A stretch of 64,000 bases of DNA from Changshengia sp049521435 (GCA_049521435.1 JBEKOU010000010.1:16327-80326); one strand, 5' to 3'; positions 15,747 to 24,823 are shown, numbered from the stretch's first letter. The notes: a model not told the origin generated them from the letters alone. Numbers and translations: made by a program.

Positions 15747-17414
15747 ATGCGCAAGCCCACCGCTCTGGTCAATCCCGTCCCCCGGCCTGGCGGAGTGGTG
15801 TCGCTCCAGCTCTTCATCGGCATGGCGCTGGCGGCGGCCCTCGCGGCGGTGGCCCTCGGACTGGGCGTCGTCATCTCCGGCGGAGCCTGGAGCTGGACGG
15901 TCATCTGCAGCCTGGTGATCGCCGGCATCGCGATCCTGGGCGCCGCCCTGCTGGTGGTGACCGTCCATCTCTACCGAGCCCGGGCCGAGCTGGCGCAGCG
16001 CCACGCAGAGATCGAGGACATGGCCAGCGTGGACGCTCTCACCGGGGTCGCCAACCGGCGCGCCTTCGAGCACGAGCTGGAGCGCAACGTCCGCCCCGGC
16101 GCGGATCTCGCACTCCTCCTCCTCGACCTCGACAACCTCAAGTCCATCAACGACTCGGTGGGGCACAGCGTCGGCGACGAGGTCCTGCGTGGCACCGCGG
16201 TGCGCATCCAGGGCTGCCTGCGCACCACCGACACCGTCTCCCGGCTGAGCGGCGACGAGTTTGCGGTGCTGCTGCCGAGGGTCGGGGATCGCAGCAACCT
16301 CGAGGTGATCTCCCGCCGCATCGTCGAGGCGGTGCAGCGGCCCTACCCCCCCGAGCTGCTCAGCTGCACGATCAGCGCGAGCGCCGGGGTGGTCATGCTG
16401 GATGGGGAGACCGGCCCGGGCGAGCTGCTGCGCAACGCCGACGTCGCCCTGATGTATGCCAAGCGCCAGGGCAAGGGCCGCTACGTGATGTATCGCCACG
16501 AGGTCCACTCCAGCGAGCTCGAGCGCATCGCCTTCGAGCGGGACCTGCGGATCGCGCTGGAGCAGGACCAATTCGTCCTCCACTACCAGCCGATCGTGGA
16601 CTCGAAGCACCGGCGCATCCTGGGCGTCGAGGCCCTGGTGCGGTGGCAGCATCCCGAGCGGGGACTGGTGCCGCCGCTGGACTTCATCCCGCTCGCCGAG
16701 GCGACCGGCCTGATAGTGCCGCTCGGAGCGTGGGTGCTCCGCGAAGCATGCATCCAGACCCAGAAATGGCGGACCAATCACCCCAGCCTCTTCAAGGACT
16801 TCCTGCTGAGCGTCAACGTCTCGGCGCGGCAGCTCTTCGGCACCCAGCTCCAGCACGACGTGGTCACCGCTCTCAACCAGTCGGGTCTTGACCCCCGCCA
16901 CCTGGTGCTGGAGATCGTCGAGTCGCAGGTCATGACCGACGTCGCCGGCGCCCTCCGCCAGTTCGCCGCTCTCAAGGAGATCGGGGTCCGCATCGCCATC
17001 GACGACTTCGGAACGGGGTACTCCTCGCTCGGACACCTCCAGGACCTTCCCGTCGATTTCCTCAAGCTGGACAAGAGCTTCACCGACAACATCACCGAGT
17101 CGGTGAAGAGCCAGGAGCTGATGCGCACCGTGGCCCATCTCAGCCGCGCGCTCTCCATCGCCACCGTGGCCGAGGGAGTGGAGACGGTTGAGCAGGCGGA
17201 CGTGCTGAACAACCTCGACGTCAACCTCTGCCAGGGCTTCTTCTTCGCGAGGCCGATCGACGCCGAGAGCCTCTCGCGGATGCTGAAGCGGGTGCGCCAC
17301 CTCCCCGAGGTGGTGCACGCGACGCGCGGGTCGGCACCGGCGGCCGGTGGCGGCCGGATCTCCGTCAGGGTGCCGAAGCCGACCCGGGTCGCTGTGCCAC
17401 AGCAGCCTAACTGA
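15747..17414 (+). CDS. Membrane-anchored GGDEF-EAL cyclic-di-GMP enzyme
   Basis: A 555-residue protein. Two hydrophobic segments near residues 15-75 (FIGMALAAALAAVALGLGVV and IAGIAILGAALLVVTVHL) anchor it. The GGDEF domain follows the linker MASVDALTGVANR; its active site reads SGDEF at 168-172, with an upstream RxxD inhibitory site (RTTD). The EAL domain carries EAL at Glu295, NVSARQL, DDFGTGYSSL, KLDKSF and VAEGVET, all residues needed for phosphodiesterase activity. SGDEF enzymes are often active cyclases, so the protein may be bifunctional; no separate sensor domain is present, so input may come through the membrane segments. The C-terminal 45 residues are basic and Pro-rich. Upstream words are shared with the subtilase gene. 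Confidence 0.9.
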   Translation: MRKPTALVNPVPRPGGVVSLQLFIGMALAAALAAVALGLGVVISGGAWSWTVICSLVIAGIAILGAALLVVTVHLYRARAELAQRHAEIEDMASVDALTGVANRRAFEHELERNVRPGADLALLLLDLDNLKSINDSVGHSVGDEVLRGTAVRIQGCLRTTDTVSRLSGDEFAVLLPRVGDRSNLEVISRRIVEAVQRPYPPELLSCTISASAGVVMLDGETGPGELLRNADVALMYAKRQGKGRYVMYRHEVHSSELERIAFERDLRIALEQDQFVLHYQPIVDSKHRRILGVEALVRWQHPERGLVPPLDFIPLAEATGLIVPLGAWVLREACIQTQKWRTNHPSLFKDFLLSVNVSARQLFGTQLQHDVVTALNQSGLDPRHLVLEIVESQVMTDVAGALRQFAALKEIGVRIAIDDFGTGYSSLGHLQDLPVDFLKLDKSFTDNITESVKSQELMRTVAHLSRALSIATVAEGVETVEQADVLNNLDVNLCQGFFFARPIDAESLSRMLKRVRHLPEVVHATRGSAPAAGGGRISVRVPKPTRVAVPQQPN

Positions 17415-17493
17415 TCGGCAGGTAAGTCGTCTGAGAGGGGGCGACGGGGGGCGCCGCGAGCGGGGCCCGGCGCCTCGGAAGGATTCGCGAGAC

Positions 17494-19035
17494 CTAGTCC
17501 CCGGCGTGGCTCGGAGGCGCGTCGCCGACCGCCGGCCGCACCCCCGCCTGAGCGGGGTACCCAGCGGCATGGGAGTGGGTGCGCAGGCTCTTGGCGCTGC
17601 CCCGGCTGGCCGAGAGAACCGCGGCGACCGCCATCAGGACCATGGACCCGTAGAAGGCGGAATGCAGCCCGCTGGCGAAGGCGGTGGCCAGCTGGCCGTG
17701 CAGCGAGGTGGAGCCCACGAAGATGGCGAAGGCGAGCTGGCGGGGGATGCTCCGCGAGGCGAGGACGATGGCCATCGAAAAGGAGAACACCATGCCCACG
17801 TTGGCGAAGGTGCGCAGCATCCCCGACGAGATGCCAAACAGCTGGGGCGGTGACGCCTTCATCACCGCCGAGGTGTTGGCGGGGAAGAACGAGCTGGCCC
17901 CCAGCCCGTTGACGAGACTGCCCGCGACCACCACCCAGAGCCCGGTGTCGGCCGTCAGGTGTGCGTAGATGAAGAGCGCGATCACCTGGACGGCGAGGCC
18001 GAAGGTGGCCGGGATCACCGGTCCGACGCGGTCGGCGAGACGGCCCGCGAAGGGGCCGATCGCGCCACCGACCAGGTAGCCGGGGACGAGCAGGAGCGAG
18101 GCGTCAAGGGCGGAGAGGCCGCGTGTCCCCTGCAGGTACATGATCACCAGGAAGAGGACGGAATAGTTGGCGAGCCCCTGGAAGAACGAGGCGAGCAGCG
18201 AGGGCGCCATGGTCGGGATCTTGAGCAGGGAGAGCTTGAGCATCGGCTCCGCCTGCCTCCACTCGACCACCGTGAAGATGCCGATGAAGACCAGGCCACC
18301 CAGCAGGTAGCCGAGGATCGTGAGGTCGAAGGGTGTGGACGCCAGCGACGTCATCGCCCAGAGCACCCCGAAGAGTCCGAGGCCGAGGGTCAGCATCCCC
18401 GCGAAGTCAAGCCGGTGACTCCGCCGCTCGCCGACGTCATGCAGTACGCGCACGGCCAGGAGGACCGCGGCGAGCCCGATCGGCACGTTGATCCAGAAGA
18501 TCCACCGCCAGGAGAGGTAGGTGACGATCACCCCCCCGAGGACGATGCCCAGCACCGCTCCCGCGCTCCAGCCGATGCCGTTGAATCCGTAGGCCTTGCC
18601 GCGTTCCTGAGGGGGGAAGAGGTCGGCGATGACGGCACCGCTGTTGGCGGTGACCAGGGCGCCGCCGATGCCCTGGAGCACGCGGAAGCCGATCATCGAC
18701 GAGCCGTCCCAGGCCAGGGCGCAGAGAGCCGATCCGATGATGAAGACGACGAATCCGGCCTCGTACATCCGCACCCGGCCGTACATGTCACCGAGCCGGC
18801 CCACCTGGGTGGCGAGCAGGGTGATCACCAGCAGGTAGCCGATCACCACCCAGATGACCGAGGAGAGGTCGACCCTCAGCCCGCGCTCGATCTCGGGCAG
18901 GGCGAGGATGACGATGGTCGTGTCGACCGCGGTGATGAGCACACCGGTCATCACCACCGCCAGGCCCAGGTTCCTTCTCACCGGCCGGGGTGCGCGGACG
19001 CCCACCGGGGCCGCTCCCAAATGTGCTCCGCTCAT
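17494..19035 (-). CDS. MFS drug exporter, DHA2 (14-helix) family
   Basis: A 513-residue major facilitator. The pattern of about fourteen hydrophobic segments, the early VDTTIVILALPEIER motif, the loop GRLGDMYGRVRMY between helices 2 and 3, and the motif-C-like IGWSAGAVLGIVLGG fit DHA2 proton-driven drug exporters related to EmrB and LfrA. The N-terminus is cytoplasmic and basic; the last 45 residues are a soluble tail. The ATG at 19035 is chosen because TATCCT ends exactly 7 nt upstream (leaderless pattern). It is convergent with the first GGDEF-EAL gene and divergent from the subtilase gene, and no local repressor gene is adjacent. Substrate unknown. Confidence 0.87.
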   Translation of the reverse strand: MSGAHLGAAPVGVRAPRPVRRNLGLAVVMTGVLITAVDTTIVILALPEIERGLRVDLSSVIWVVIGYLLVITLLATQVGRLGDMYGRVRMYEAGFVVFIIGSALCALAWDGSSMIGFRVLQGIGGALVTANSGAVIADLFPPQERGKAYGFNGIGWSAGAVLGIVLGGVIVTYLSWRWIFWINVPIGLAAVLLAVRVLHDVGERRSHRLDFAGMLTLGLGLFGVLWAMTSLASTPFDLTILGYLLGGLVFIGIFTVVEWRQAEPMLKLSLLKIPTMAPSLLASFFQGLANYSVLFLVIMYLQGTRGLSALDASLLLVPGYLVGGAIGPFAGRLADRVGPVIPATFGLAVQVIALFIYAHLTADTGLWVVVAGSLVNGLGASSFFPANTSAVMKASPPQLFGISSGMLRTFANVGMVFSFSMAIVLASRSIPRQLAFAIFVGSTSLHGQLATAFASGLHSAFYGSMVLMAVAAVLSASRGSAKSLRTHSHAAGYPAQAGVRPAVGDAPPSHAGD

Positions 19036-19042
19036 CGCGTCG

Positions 19043-19048
19043 AGGATA
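19043..19048 (-). promoter_or_regulatory. -10 box, probable leaderless start of the DHA2 exporter
   Basis: TATCCT on the minus strand ends exactly 7 nt before the ATG at 19035. No Shine-Dalgarno. Confidence 0.45.
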
Positions 19049-19123
19049 GCCGTGGGGGGTTGACCGACCGCATCCGCTCGGGGCCCCTGACCTCGGCTGC
19101 GCCGCGGCCGGCGAATCCCGGAC

Positions 19124-19242
19124 ATGCGATCTGCAACGCCGCCTCCGCCGGTGAACCACCGATATGCGATCTCCATCGGCGATCTGTTACGGGATCATCG
19201 GAAATATCTCCGATGTCGGCGTTCTGTCACAGGATGATTGGA
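19124..19242. repeat. 40-bp-periodic direct repeats and palindrome between exporter and subtilase
   Basis: The divergent spacer 19036-19328 carries ordered repeats. ATGCGATCT occurs at 19124-19132 and 19164-19172, exactly 40 bp apart. A 27-bp segment at 19176-19202 recurs at 19216-19242, also exactly 40 bp apart, with five mismatches. A 7-6-7 palindrome (CATCGGA ... TCCGATG) lies at 19196-19215. A regulator binding several times on one face of the helix is a reasonable inference; GATATGCGATC and TCTGTCACA here also occur before the first GGDEF-EAL gene. A candidate -10 TAGTCT (19264-19269) lies downstream. No gene is seen in the rest of the spacer. Confidence 0.55.
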
Positions 19243-19328
19243 TTGATTGCGACGTTAGAACCCTAGTCTGGCCGTGGTGGGGGCCCTCAGGGGGGGCCAG
19301 TGCAGGTGGAACTGGAGGTGTGGGCGAA

Positions 19329-21119
19329 GTGCTTCCGCTCTCGCTGTTGAGTTGGAATGACAAGAAGCGCAGCCGCGTCATCCTGACCGGCCTGCTCACC
19401 GCCGGGGTGGCGATCGCTTCTGCCGCGGTGTCGGTGGCCGCCGCACCCCTCCCCGCGGGACCGCCCTCCGCTCCGACCCCCGTGATCGTTCGGGGATCGC
19501 CAGGAACCCTGGCCACCGTTGATCAGGAAATCGCCCGAGCCGGTGGGCGGGTCACCGAGCAGATCCCCCTGATCACGGCCAGCGCGGCCGAGGTGCCGAG
19601 CGGCGCGCTCGACTGGCTCAGCGAGCAGCCGGGGATCGTCGAGGTGACCCCCGACGGACCGGTCCAGCTCACCTCGTCCTCCTACTCGCCGACCACCAAC
19701 GCGGGGTCGCTCTACAGCGTGGAGCAGTCGCTGGGCGTCGACCAGGCGTGGCAGGACGGCTACACGGGTTCCGGCATCGGCGTGGCCCTGATCGACACGG
19801 GGGTGAACCCGGTCGTCGGGCTGGATGCATCCGGACAGATCATCAACGGCGCCGACCTCTCCTTCGACAACTCCAGCTCTTCGCTCCGCTACCTCGACGC
19901 CAACGGCCACGGCACCTTCATGGCCGGGATCATCGCCGGACGCGACCCCGGCGCCACCTCCGGCAAGTACGCCGGAGACACCACCGACTTCCTCGGCATC
20001 GCTCCCGACTCGCACATCGTCAACGTCAAGGTCGGCAGTGCCAACGGGGCGGTCGACGTCTCCCAGGTGCTGGCGGCCATCGACTGGGTGGTGATGCACC
20101 GCTATGACGAGGGCTTCAACATCCGAGTCCTCAACCTCAGCTTCGGCACGGACAGCAGCCAGTCGTATCTGCTCGATCCGCTCGCCTTCGCGGCGGAGGC
20201 CGCCTGGCGCGAGGGGATCGTCGTCGTGGCCGCAGTGGGAAATCAGGGGTCCGGCTCCACCCGGCTCGCCGACCCGGCGATCGACCCCTACCTCATCGCG
20301 GTGGGCGCCAGCCAGGGGAGCGGGTCCACGCTTGCCGTCGCCCCCTTCTCCAGCGCCGGCACTTCCAGCCGCAGCCCCGACGTGATCGCGCCCGGGACTT
20401 CCATCGTCAGCCTCCGAGACCCGGGATCCGTCATCGACGACGAGTACGGCGCGACCGCTGAGGTCGGCAGCCGCTTCTTCCTCGGCACCGGGACCTCCCA
20501 GGCCACCGCCGTGACCTCGGGCCTGGCTGCGCTGCTGGTCCAGGAGCACCCCTCCGCGACTCCCGACCAGATCAAAGGGCTGCTCACCTCGACGGCGACC
20601 CCGGTGGCGGGAGCGTCCTCACTGGTGACGGGTCACGGCCAGGTCTCGGCGTCGGCCGCCGTCCAGGCCGCCCTGCCCTCCACGGTCCAGAGCTTCACGG
20701 CATCCACCGGCACCGGCACCCTTCAGGGCGCCCGTGGCAGCCTCCAGGTCACCCTCGGCGGAGTGGCCCTCTCCGGGGAGCAGGACATCTTCGACGACGC
20801 CGTCAACACGGCATCCCTGGCGACCGTCGAGGGGTACGCGGACAGCTGGTCCGGCGGCAGCTGGAACGGTGCTGTCTGGTCGGGCAGCTACTGGGTGTGG
20901 AGCCCCACCCTCATGGATTGGGACTACGTCGCCTGGACGGGGAACTCCTGGACCGGGGTCGCCTGGTCCACCGTCATGACGTCCTCGGGGAGCTGGAACG
21001 GCACCTCGTGGTCCGGTACGTCGTGGTCGGGGACCTCCTGGTCCGGGACCTCCTGGTCGGGCGTCTCCTGGTCCGGGACCTCCTGGTCGAAGGACGGCTG
21101 GTCGTCCTACAAGTGGTAG
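19329..21119 (+). CDS. Secreted subtilisin-like serine protease with Trp-rich repeat tail
   Basis: A 596-residue S8 peptidase. A basic N-region (NDKKRSR) and a hydrophobic stretch give a signal peptide; an inhibitor-like propeptide with VIVRGSPGTLATVDQEIARA follows. The catalytic triad is complete: Asp156 in LIDTGVN, His194 in NGHGTFMAG and Ser390 in GTGTSQATA. The last 65 residues are unusual: irregular Trp motifs followed by tandem pentapeptides of the form SWSGT, five or six in a row, ending WSSYKW. These could form a beta-rich cell-wall or surface-binding stack. Start: GTG 19329, with GGAGG 10 nt upstream; GTG 19320 is too close to that site. An upstream repeat region suggests regulation. 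A GGDEF-EAL gene follows 49 bp later. Confidence 0.88.
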   Translation: MLPLSLLSWNDKKRSRVILTGLLTAGVAIASAAVSVAAAPLPAGPPSAPTPVIVRGSPGTLATVDQEIARAGGRVTEQIPLITASAAEVPSGALDWLSEQPGIVEVTPDGPVQLTSSSYSPTTNAGSLYSVEQSLGVDQAWQDGYTGSGIGVALIDTGVNPVVGLDASGQIINGADLSFDNSSSSLRYLDANGHGTFMAGIIAGRDPGATSGKYAGDTTDFLGIAPDSHIVNVKVGSANGAVDVSQVLAAIDWVVMHRYDEGFNIRVLNLSFGTDSSQSYLLDPLAFAAEAAWREGIVVVAAVGNQGSGSTRLADPAIDPYLIAVGASQGSGSTLAVAPFSSAGTSSRSPDVIAPGTSIVSLRDPGSVIDDEYGATAEVGSRFFLGTGTSQATAVTSGLAALLVQEHPSATPDQIKGLLTSTATPVAGASSLVTGHGQVSASAAVQAALPSTVQSFTASTGTGTLQGARGSLQVTLGGVALSGEQDIFDDAVNTASLATVEGYADSWSGGSWNGAVWSGSYWVWSPTLMDWDYVAWTGNSWTGVAWSTVMTSSGSWNGTSWSGTSWSGTSWSGTSWSGVSWSGTSWSKDGWSSYKW

Positions 21120-21129
21120 CGGTCTCATC

Positions 21130-21146
21130 CTCGGTCGATGACCGAG
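21130..21146. terminator. Short hairpin between subtilase and second GGDEF-EAL gene
   Basis: CTCGGTC and GACCGAG pair perfectly around a 3-nt loop, 11 nt after the subtilase stop. Weak, without a T-run; it could attenuate rather than end transcription into the next gene. Confidence 0.35.
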
Positions 21147-21168
21147 TGCGCAGGGCGGGCTCGGCGCG

Positions 21169-23796
21169 GTGAATCCGGTGTCGCACACGCGCTGGACGGC
21201 GGTGGTGGAGCGCCTGAGCCCGAGCCGGCTCGCAGCGCGCGTGGGCCGGGTGCCTCTGCTCACGGTCGGCCTGGCCGCGACGGCAGTCCTGGCCGCCGCG
21301 GCCGTGGCGCGGCTCCCGGAGCGCGCCTCTCCCTACACCATCCCCTGGTGGCTCCTCGCCGGCCTCTTCTGCGTCGCCGAGGTCTGCGTCGTGCACGTCC
21401 AGTTCCGGCGCGAGGCTCAGTCCTTCTCGCTCAGCGAGGTCCCGCTGGTGATGGGCCTCTTCTTCGACCGGCCCCTGACGGTCGTCCTCGCCTACCTCCT
21501 CGGCGCCGCCGTGGCGCTGACGCTGCATCGGCGGCAATCGCGGCTGAAGCTCGCCTTCAACCTCAGCAACTTCGTGCTGGCGGCCGCCGTGGCGGTGGCG
21601 CTCTTCGCGCGGCTGGCTCCGCACGGAGATCCCACCGGCAACACGGCCAGCCTGGCCGCCCTCACCGCAGTCGTCGTCGCGGGCACACTCCAAACCGCGA
21701 CCTTCGTCGTCGCCCTCTTCCTCTCCGAGGGCCGGATCGACCGCAGGGGCCTGGCCGGCAACTTCGGCCTCGCCATGCTGGGCACGCTGATCAACACCTG
21801 CCTGGCCCTGATCGTCGTCAACCTGATGTGGTCACACCTCCAGGTCGTCTGGCTGCTGGTCGTCCCGGTGGCCGGCGTCGCGCTTGCGTATCGCTCGTAC
21901 GTGTCGGAGCGCGAGAACCGTCAGCAGATCACTTTCCTCTACGAATCCAGCCGCCATCTGCAGCACGCCGAGAACCTCGATGAGGCGCTGCTCGACGTGC
22001 TCAAGGGCTCGCGCGAGTCCTTCCGCGCGGAGATGGCGGAGATCATCATCTTCCCCACTCGGGAAGGCGAGGTGATGGTCCGTGCCGGGGTCAACGCCGG
22101 CGGCATCCAACCGATGCGGCCGGTGGAGCTCGACGAGGCGGGGCAGAAGCTCGTCACCGGGATGGTCGCCGCCGCCCCGGCCATCGTCGAACCGGGGACG
22201 GGGGGCCGGGACGGACTCCGGTTCCTTGCCGTGCTGGGCATCCGCGACGGCATGGTCGCGGTGCTCCGCCGCGAGACACGGCCGATCGGTCTGATGGTGG
22301 TGGGGAACCGGCTGGGAGAGGTGAGCTCCTTCGACGACGAGGACCTGCGCCTCTTCGAGATGCTCGCAGCGCACACGGGCAGCACGCTGGAGAACGGCCG
22401 GCTGGAGAGCTCCCTCCGGCAGCTGACCGACCTCCAGCACAAGCTGCGCCACCAGGCGCTCCACGATCCCCTGACCGGGATGGCCAACCGAGCCCTCTTC
22501 CAGACCCACGTTCGCGATGCCCTCGCCAGCGGCAGAGAGCGGGTCGGGGTGCTCTTCATCGATCTCGACGACTTCAAGACAGTGAATGACAGCCTCGGGC
22601 ACGTGGTCGGTGACGAGCTGCTCCGTGCGGTGGCCGGCCGCCTGGCCGTCTGCCTGCGTCCCGGCGATGTCGCCGCCAGGCTCGGAGGCGATGAATTCGC
22701 CGTGCTCGTGCAGGGCACGGCCGACAGCAGGGCGGCGACGACGGTGGCGACCCGCATCGTCGAACGGATGCGCGATCCGTTTCAGGTGATGGGCGCCGAG
22801 ATCATGGTCCGGGCCAGCATCGGCATCGCCACCGGGGAGGCGGGCGAGCTGGGCGCCGACGAGATCCTGCGCAACGCCGACGAGGCCATGTACACGGCCA
22901 AGGGTCTGGGCAAGGGCCGGTGGGAGGTGTTCGCTCCGAGCATGCACGCGGCGGTCCTCAGCCGTCACGAGTTCAAAGCCGACCTCCACCGGGCCCTGCC
23001 ACGGGACGAGCTGGTCGTCCAGTATCAGCCGATCTTCGAGGTCCCCTCGGGAGAGGTGGTATCCGCCGAGGCACTCCTTCGCTGGCGGCACCCCCGCCAC
23101 GGACTGATCCAGCCGATCGACTTCATCCCCCTCGCCGAAGAGACCGGGCTCATCTCTCCGATCGGCCTCTGGGTGCTCGAGCGGGCCTGTGCCGAGGCCC
23201 GCCGCTGGCCCGACCATGGATCGCGGAGGGACATCGCAGTCGCCGTCAACGTCTCACCAAAGCAGCTCCAGAGAGGAGCATTCATCGACGACGTCCAGAG
23301 CGTCCTCACCCGGACCGGCCTGTCGCCCTGGAGCCTGATCCTGGAGGTGACCGAGAGCCTGGCCATCGACGAGGTCGAGGGTGCGGTCGGGCGCCTGCGG
23401 CAGCTCCGCGAACTGGGCATCCGGATCGCCCTCGACGACTTCGGCACCGGCCACTCGTCGCTGAGCCGGCTCCGCGATTTCCCGGTCGACATCATCAAGA
23501 TCGACAGGGCGTTCACCACCACACTCAGCTCGTCGCGCGACGGCGGCGGACTCTCCCGCGCGATCTTCGCGTTTGGCCACAGCCTCGGGCTCACGGTGGT
23601 CGCCGAGGGCGTCGAGGAGCTGGAGGATCTGCGCGCACTGGACGACTTCCCCCGCCAATGGGCGCAGGGGTACCACCTGGCCCGGCCGATGGACGGCGAC
23701 GCGATGCTGGAGCTCCTCGATGCCCGTCGGCTCGAGACGGCCGCCGAGGACGGCGCGCGGGTGGTGCGGCTGGCGCTGCAGTCCCAGGCCTTCTGA
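21169..23796 (+). CDS. Multi-pass GAF-GGDEF-EAL cyclic-di-GMP enzyme
   Basis: An 875-residue signalling protein. Residues 25-245 hold about seven hydrophobic segments resembling a MASE-type membrane sensor. A GAF-like domain spans about 255-415 (FLYESSRHLQHAENLDEALL, MVVGNRLGEVSSFDDEDLRLFEMLA). The GGDEF domain is canonical, LGGDEFAVL with GGDEF at 506-510, and has the RPGD inhibitory site. The EAL domain has Glu634 in AEALLRW, NVSPKQL, DDFGTGHSSL, KIDRAF and VAEGVE, so both activities look intact. The GTG at 21169 has no clear Shine-Dalgarno. It follows the subtilase by 49 bp and may be cotranscribed. It is unlike the first GGDEF-EAL protein in its membrane and GAF regions. Confidence 0.9.
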   Translation: MNPVSHTRWTAVVERLSPSRLAARVGRVPLLTVGLAATAVLAAAAVARLPERASPYTIPWWLLAGLFCVAEVCVVHVQFRREAQSFSLSEVPLVMGLFFDRPLTVVLAYLLGAAVALTLHRRQSRLKLAFNLSNFVLAAAVAVALFARLAPHGDPTGNTASLAALTAVVVAGTLQTATFVVALFLSEGRIDRRGLAGNFGLAMLGTLINTCLALIVVNLMWSHLQVVWLLVVPVAGVALAYRSYVSERENRQQITFLYESSRHLQHAENLDEALLDVLKGSRESFRAEMAEIIIFPTREGEVMVRAGVNAGGIQPMRPVELDEAGQKLVTGMVAAAPAIVEPGTGGRDGLRFLAVLGIRDGMVAVLRRETRPIGLMVVGNRLGEVSSFDDEDLRLFEMLAAHTGSTLENGRLESSLRQLTDLQHKLRHQALHDPLTGMANRALFQTHVRDALASGRERVGVLFIDLDDFKTVNDSLGHVVGDELLRAVAGRLAVCLRPGDVAARLGGDEFAVLVQGTADSRAATTVATRIVERMRDPFQVMGAEIMVRASIGIATGEAGELGADEILRNADEAMYTAKGLGKGRWEVFAPSMHAAVLSRHEFKADLHRALPRDELVVQYQPIFEVPSGEVVSAEALLRWRHPRHGLIQPIDFIPLAEETGLISPIGLWVLERACAEARRWPDHGSRRDIAVAVNVSPKQLQRGAFIDDVQSVLTRTGLSPWSLILEVTESLAIDEVEGAVGRLRQLRELGIRIALDDFGTGHSSLSRLRDFPVDIIKIDRAFTTTLSSSRDGGGLSRAIFAFGHSLGLTVVAEGVEELEDLRALDDFPRQWAQGYHLARPMDGDAMLELLDARRLETAAEDGARVVRLALQSQAF

Positions 23797-23896
23797 TCGC
23801 GTCTCATCGCTGGGGTGGCGAGCCGCTCGGAATGGGGTGACGCGCGACCAGCCCGGCGAGACTTCCCGGACGTTCCGCTCCCGGGCTTCGCCTGGC

Positions 23897-23902
23897 TACG
23901 CT
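23897..23902 (+). promoter_or_regulatory. -10 box before a leaderless mini-ORF
   Basis: TACGCT ends exactly 7 nt before GTG 23910, the same geometry seen before several real genes in this window. Confidence 0.4.
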
Positions 23903-23909
23903 GCAGGTT

Positions 23910-23942
23910 GTGGAGGCGCCGGTATCGGTGGGCGGCTGGTGA
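23910..23942 (+). CDS. Possible 10-residue leader ORF overlapping the exonuclease start
   Basis: GTG 23910 opens ten codons (VEAPVSVGGW) and stops at 23940-23942, a TGA that overlaps the exonuclease GTG in the four bases GTGA. The start lies 7 nt after a TACGCT box, as for leaderless genes here. It could couple ribosome entry to the exonuclease, which lacks a good Shine-Dalgarno. Too short to support by coding statistics. Confidence 0.3.
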   Translation: MEAPVSVGGW

Positions 23943-24793
23943 GCTGCGACTGGTTGTTGATCGACGGCTCGAGCATGATCTTCCGCGCCTTCTACGGGGT
24001 GCCCGCGGGTGTCCGCGGACCCGACGGGCAGCCGATCAACGCGGTCCGCGGCTTCCTCGACACCCTGGCCCGGCTGATCGTCCAGCGCCGCCCCCGTCAG
24101 CTCGCGGTGGCGAGCGATGAGGATTGGCGCCCGGCGTGGCGGGTCGCCCTCATCCCCGCCTACAAGGCCCACCGGGTGGCCGAGCCGGTGCCACCGCTCC
24201 TCGAGCCGCAGATGGTCGTGATCTTCGAGATCCTCTCCGCCATCGGGGTCGACCACCTCGGGGTCGCCGATCACGAGGCCGAGGACGTCATCGCCACGTG
24301 GAGCGCGCTTACCAGTGGGACTGTCGAGGTGGTGAGCGGCGACCGTGATCTCTTCGCCCTCGTCGAGGACCCCCGGGTGCGGGTGCTCTACCCCGAGAAG
24401 GGGGGCCTGGCGGTTGTCGACGAGGCGGAGGTGACCCGCCGCTACGCGGTCCCCGGTCGCCGCTATGCGGACTTCGCGGTCCTCCGGGGCGATCCCTCCG
24501 ACGGGCTCCCGGGGTTGCGCGGGGTGGGCGCCGCCAAGGCGGCCGAGCTGATTCGCCGCCACGGCGGGGTGCCCGAGATCCTCCGCGACGCGCCGCTCCC
24601 CGAGGCCGATCGCGACTACCTCACCCGGGCGATGCGGGTCGTCGAGCCGGTGCTCGATCTGCCCATCACGCTGCCCTCGGGGAGGCGCGACCGCTACCCC
24701 GACCGGCCCGAGGAAGTGGCGGCGCTCGCCGCCCGCCACGGGGTCAAGGGCGCCTGCGACCGGCTGATGGCGGTGCTCGCCGCGATGGGCTGA
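23939..24793 (+). CDS. 5'-3' exonuclease (PolA N-terminal domain type)
   Basis: A stand-alone 284-residue flap/5'-nuclease. Conserved acidic clusters are visible: LLIDGSSMIFRAFYG at the N-terminus, DEDWRPAWRVALIPAYKAHR with the helical-arch region, DHEAEDVIATW, VVSGDRDLFALV, then the helix-hairpin-helix region VLRGDPSDGLPGLRGVGAAKAAELI. These match the 5' nuclease domain of DNA polymerase I, which removes RNA primers and flaps. One small deviation is SDEDWRPAWR where many members have FDxxxxTFR. The assigned GTG at 23939 lacks a clear Shine-Dalgarno and overlaps a possible leader ORF. No polymerase gene is adjacent. Confidence 0.88.
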   Translation: MSCDWLLIDGSSMIFRAFYGVPAGVRGPDGQPINAVRGFLDTLARLIVQRRPRQLAVASDEDWRPAWRVALIPAYKAHRVAEPVPPLLEPQMVVIFEILSAIGVDHLGVADHEAEDVIATWSALTSGTVEVVSGDRDLFALVEDPRVRVLYPEKGGLAVVDEAEVTRRYAVPGRRYADFAVLRGDPSDGLPGLRGVGAAKAAELIRRHGGVPEILRDAPLPEADRDYLTRAMRVVEPVLDLPITLPSGRRDRYPDRPEEVAALAARHGVKGACDRLMAVLAAMG

Positions 24794-24823
24794 TGGGGGA
24801 AGGGCCGGGGCGCCCGCCGGGGG

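Noticed and set aside
20980..21119. Repeat array at the subtilase end as a CRISPR or non-coding satellite
   Set aside because: The period is 15 bp, in frame, encodes SWSGT units and ends at the gene stop. It is coding.
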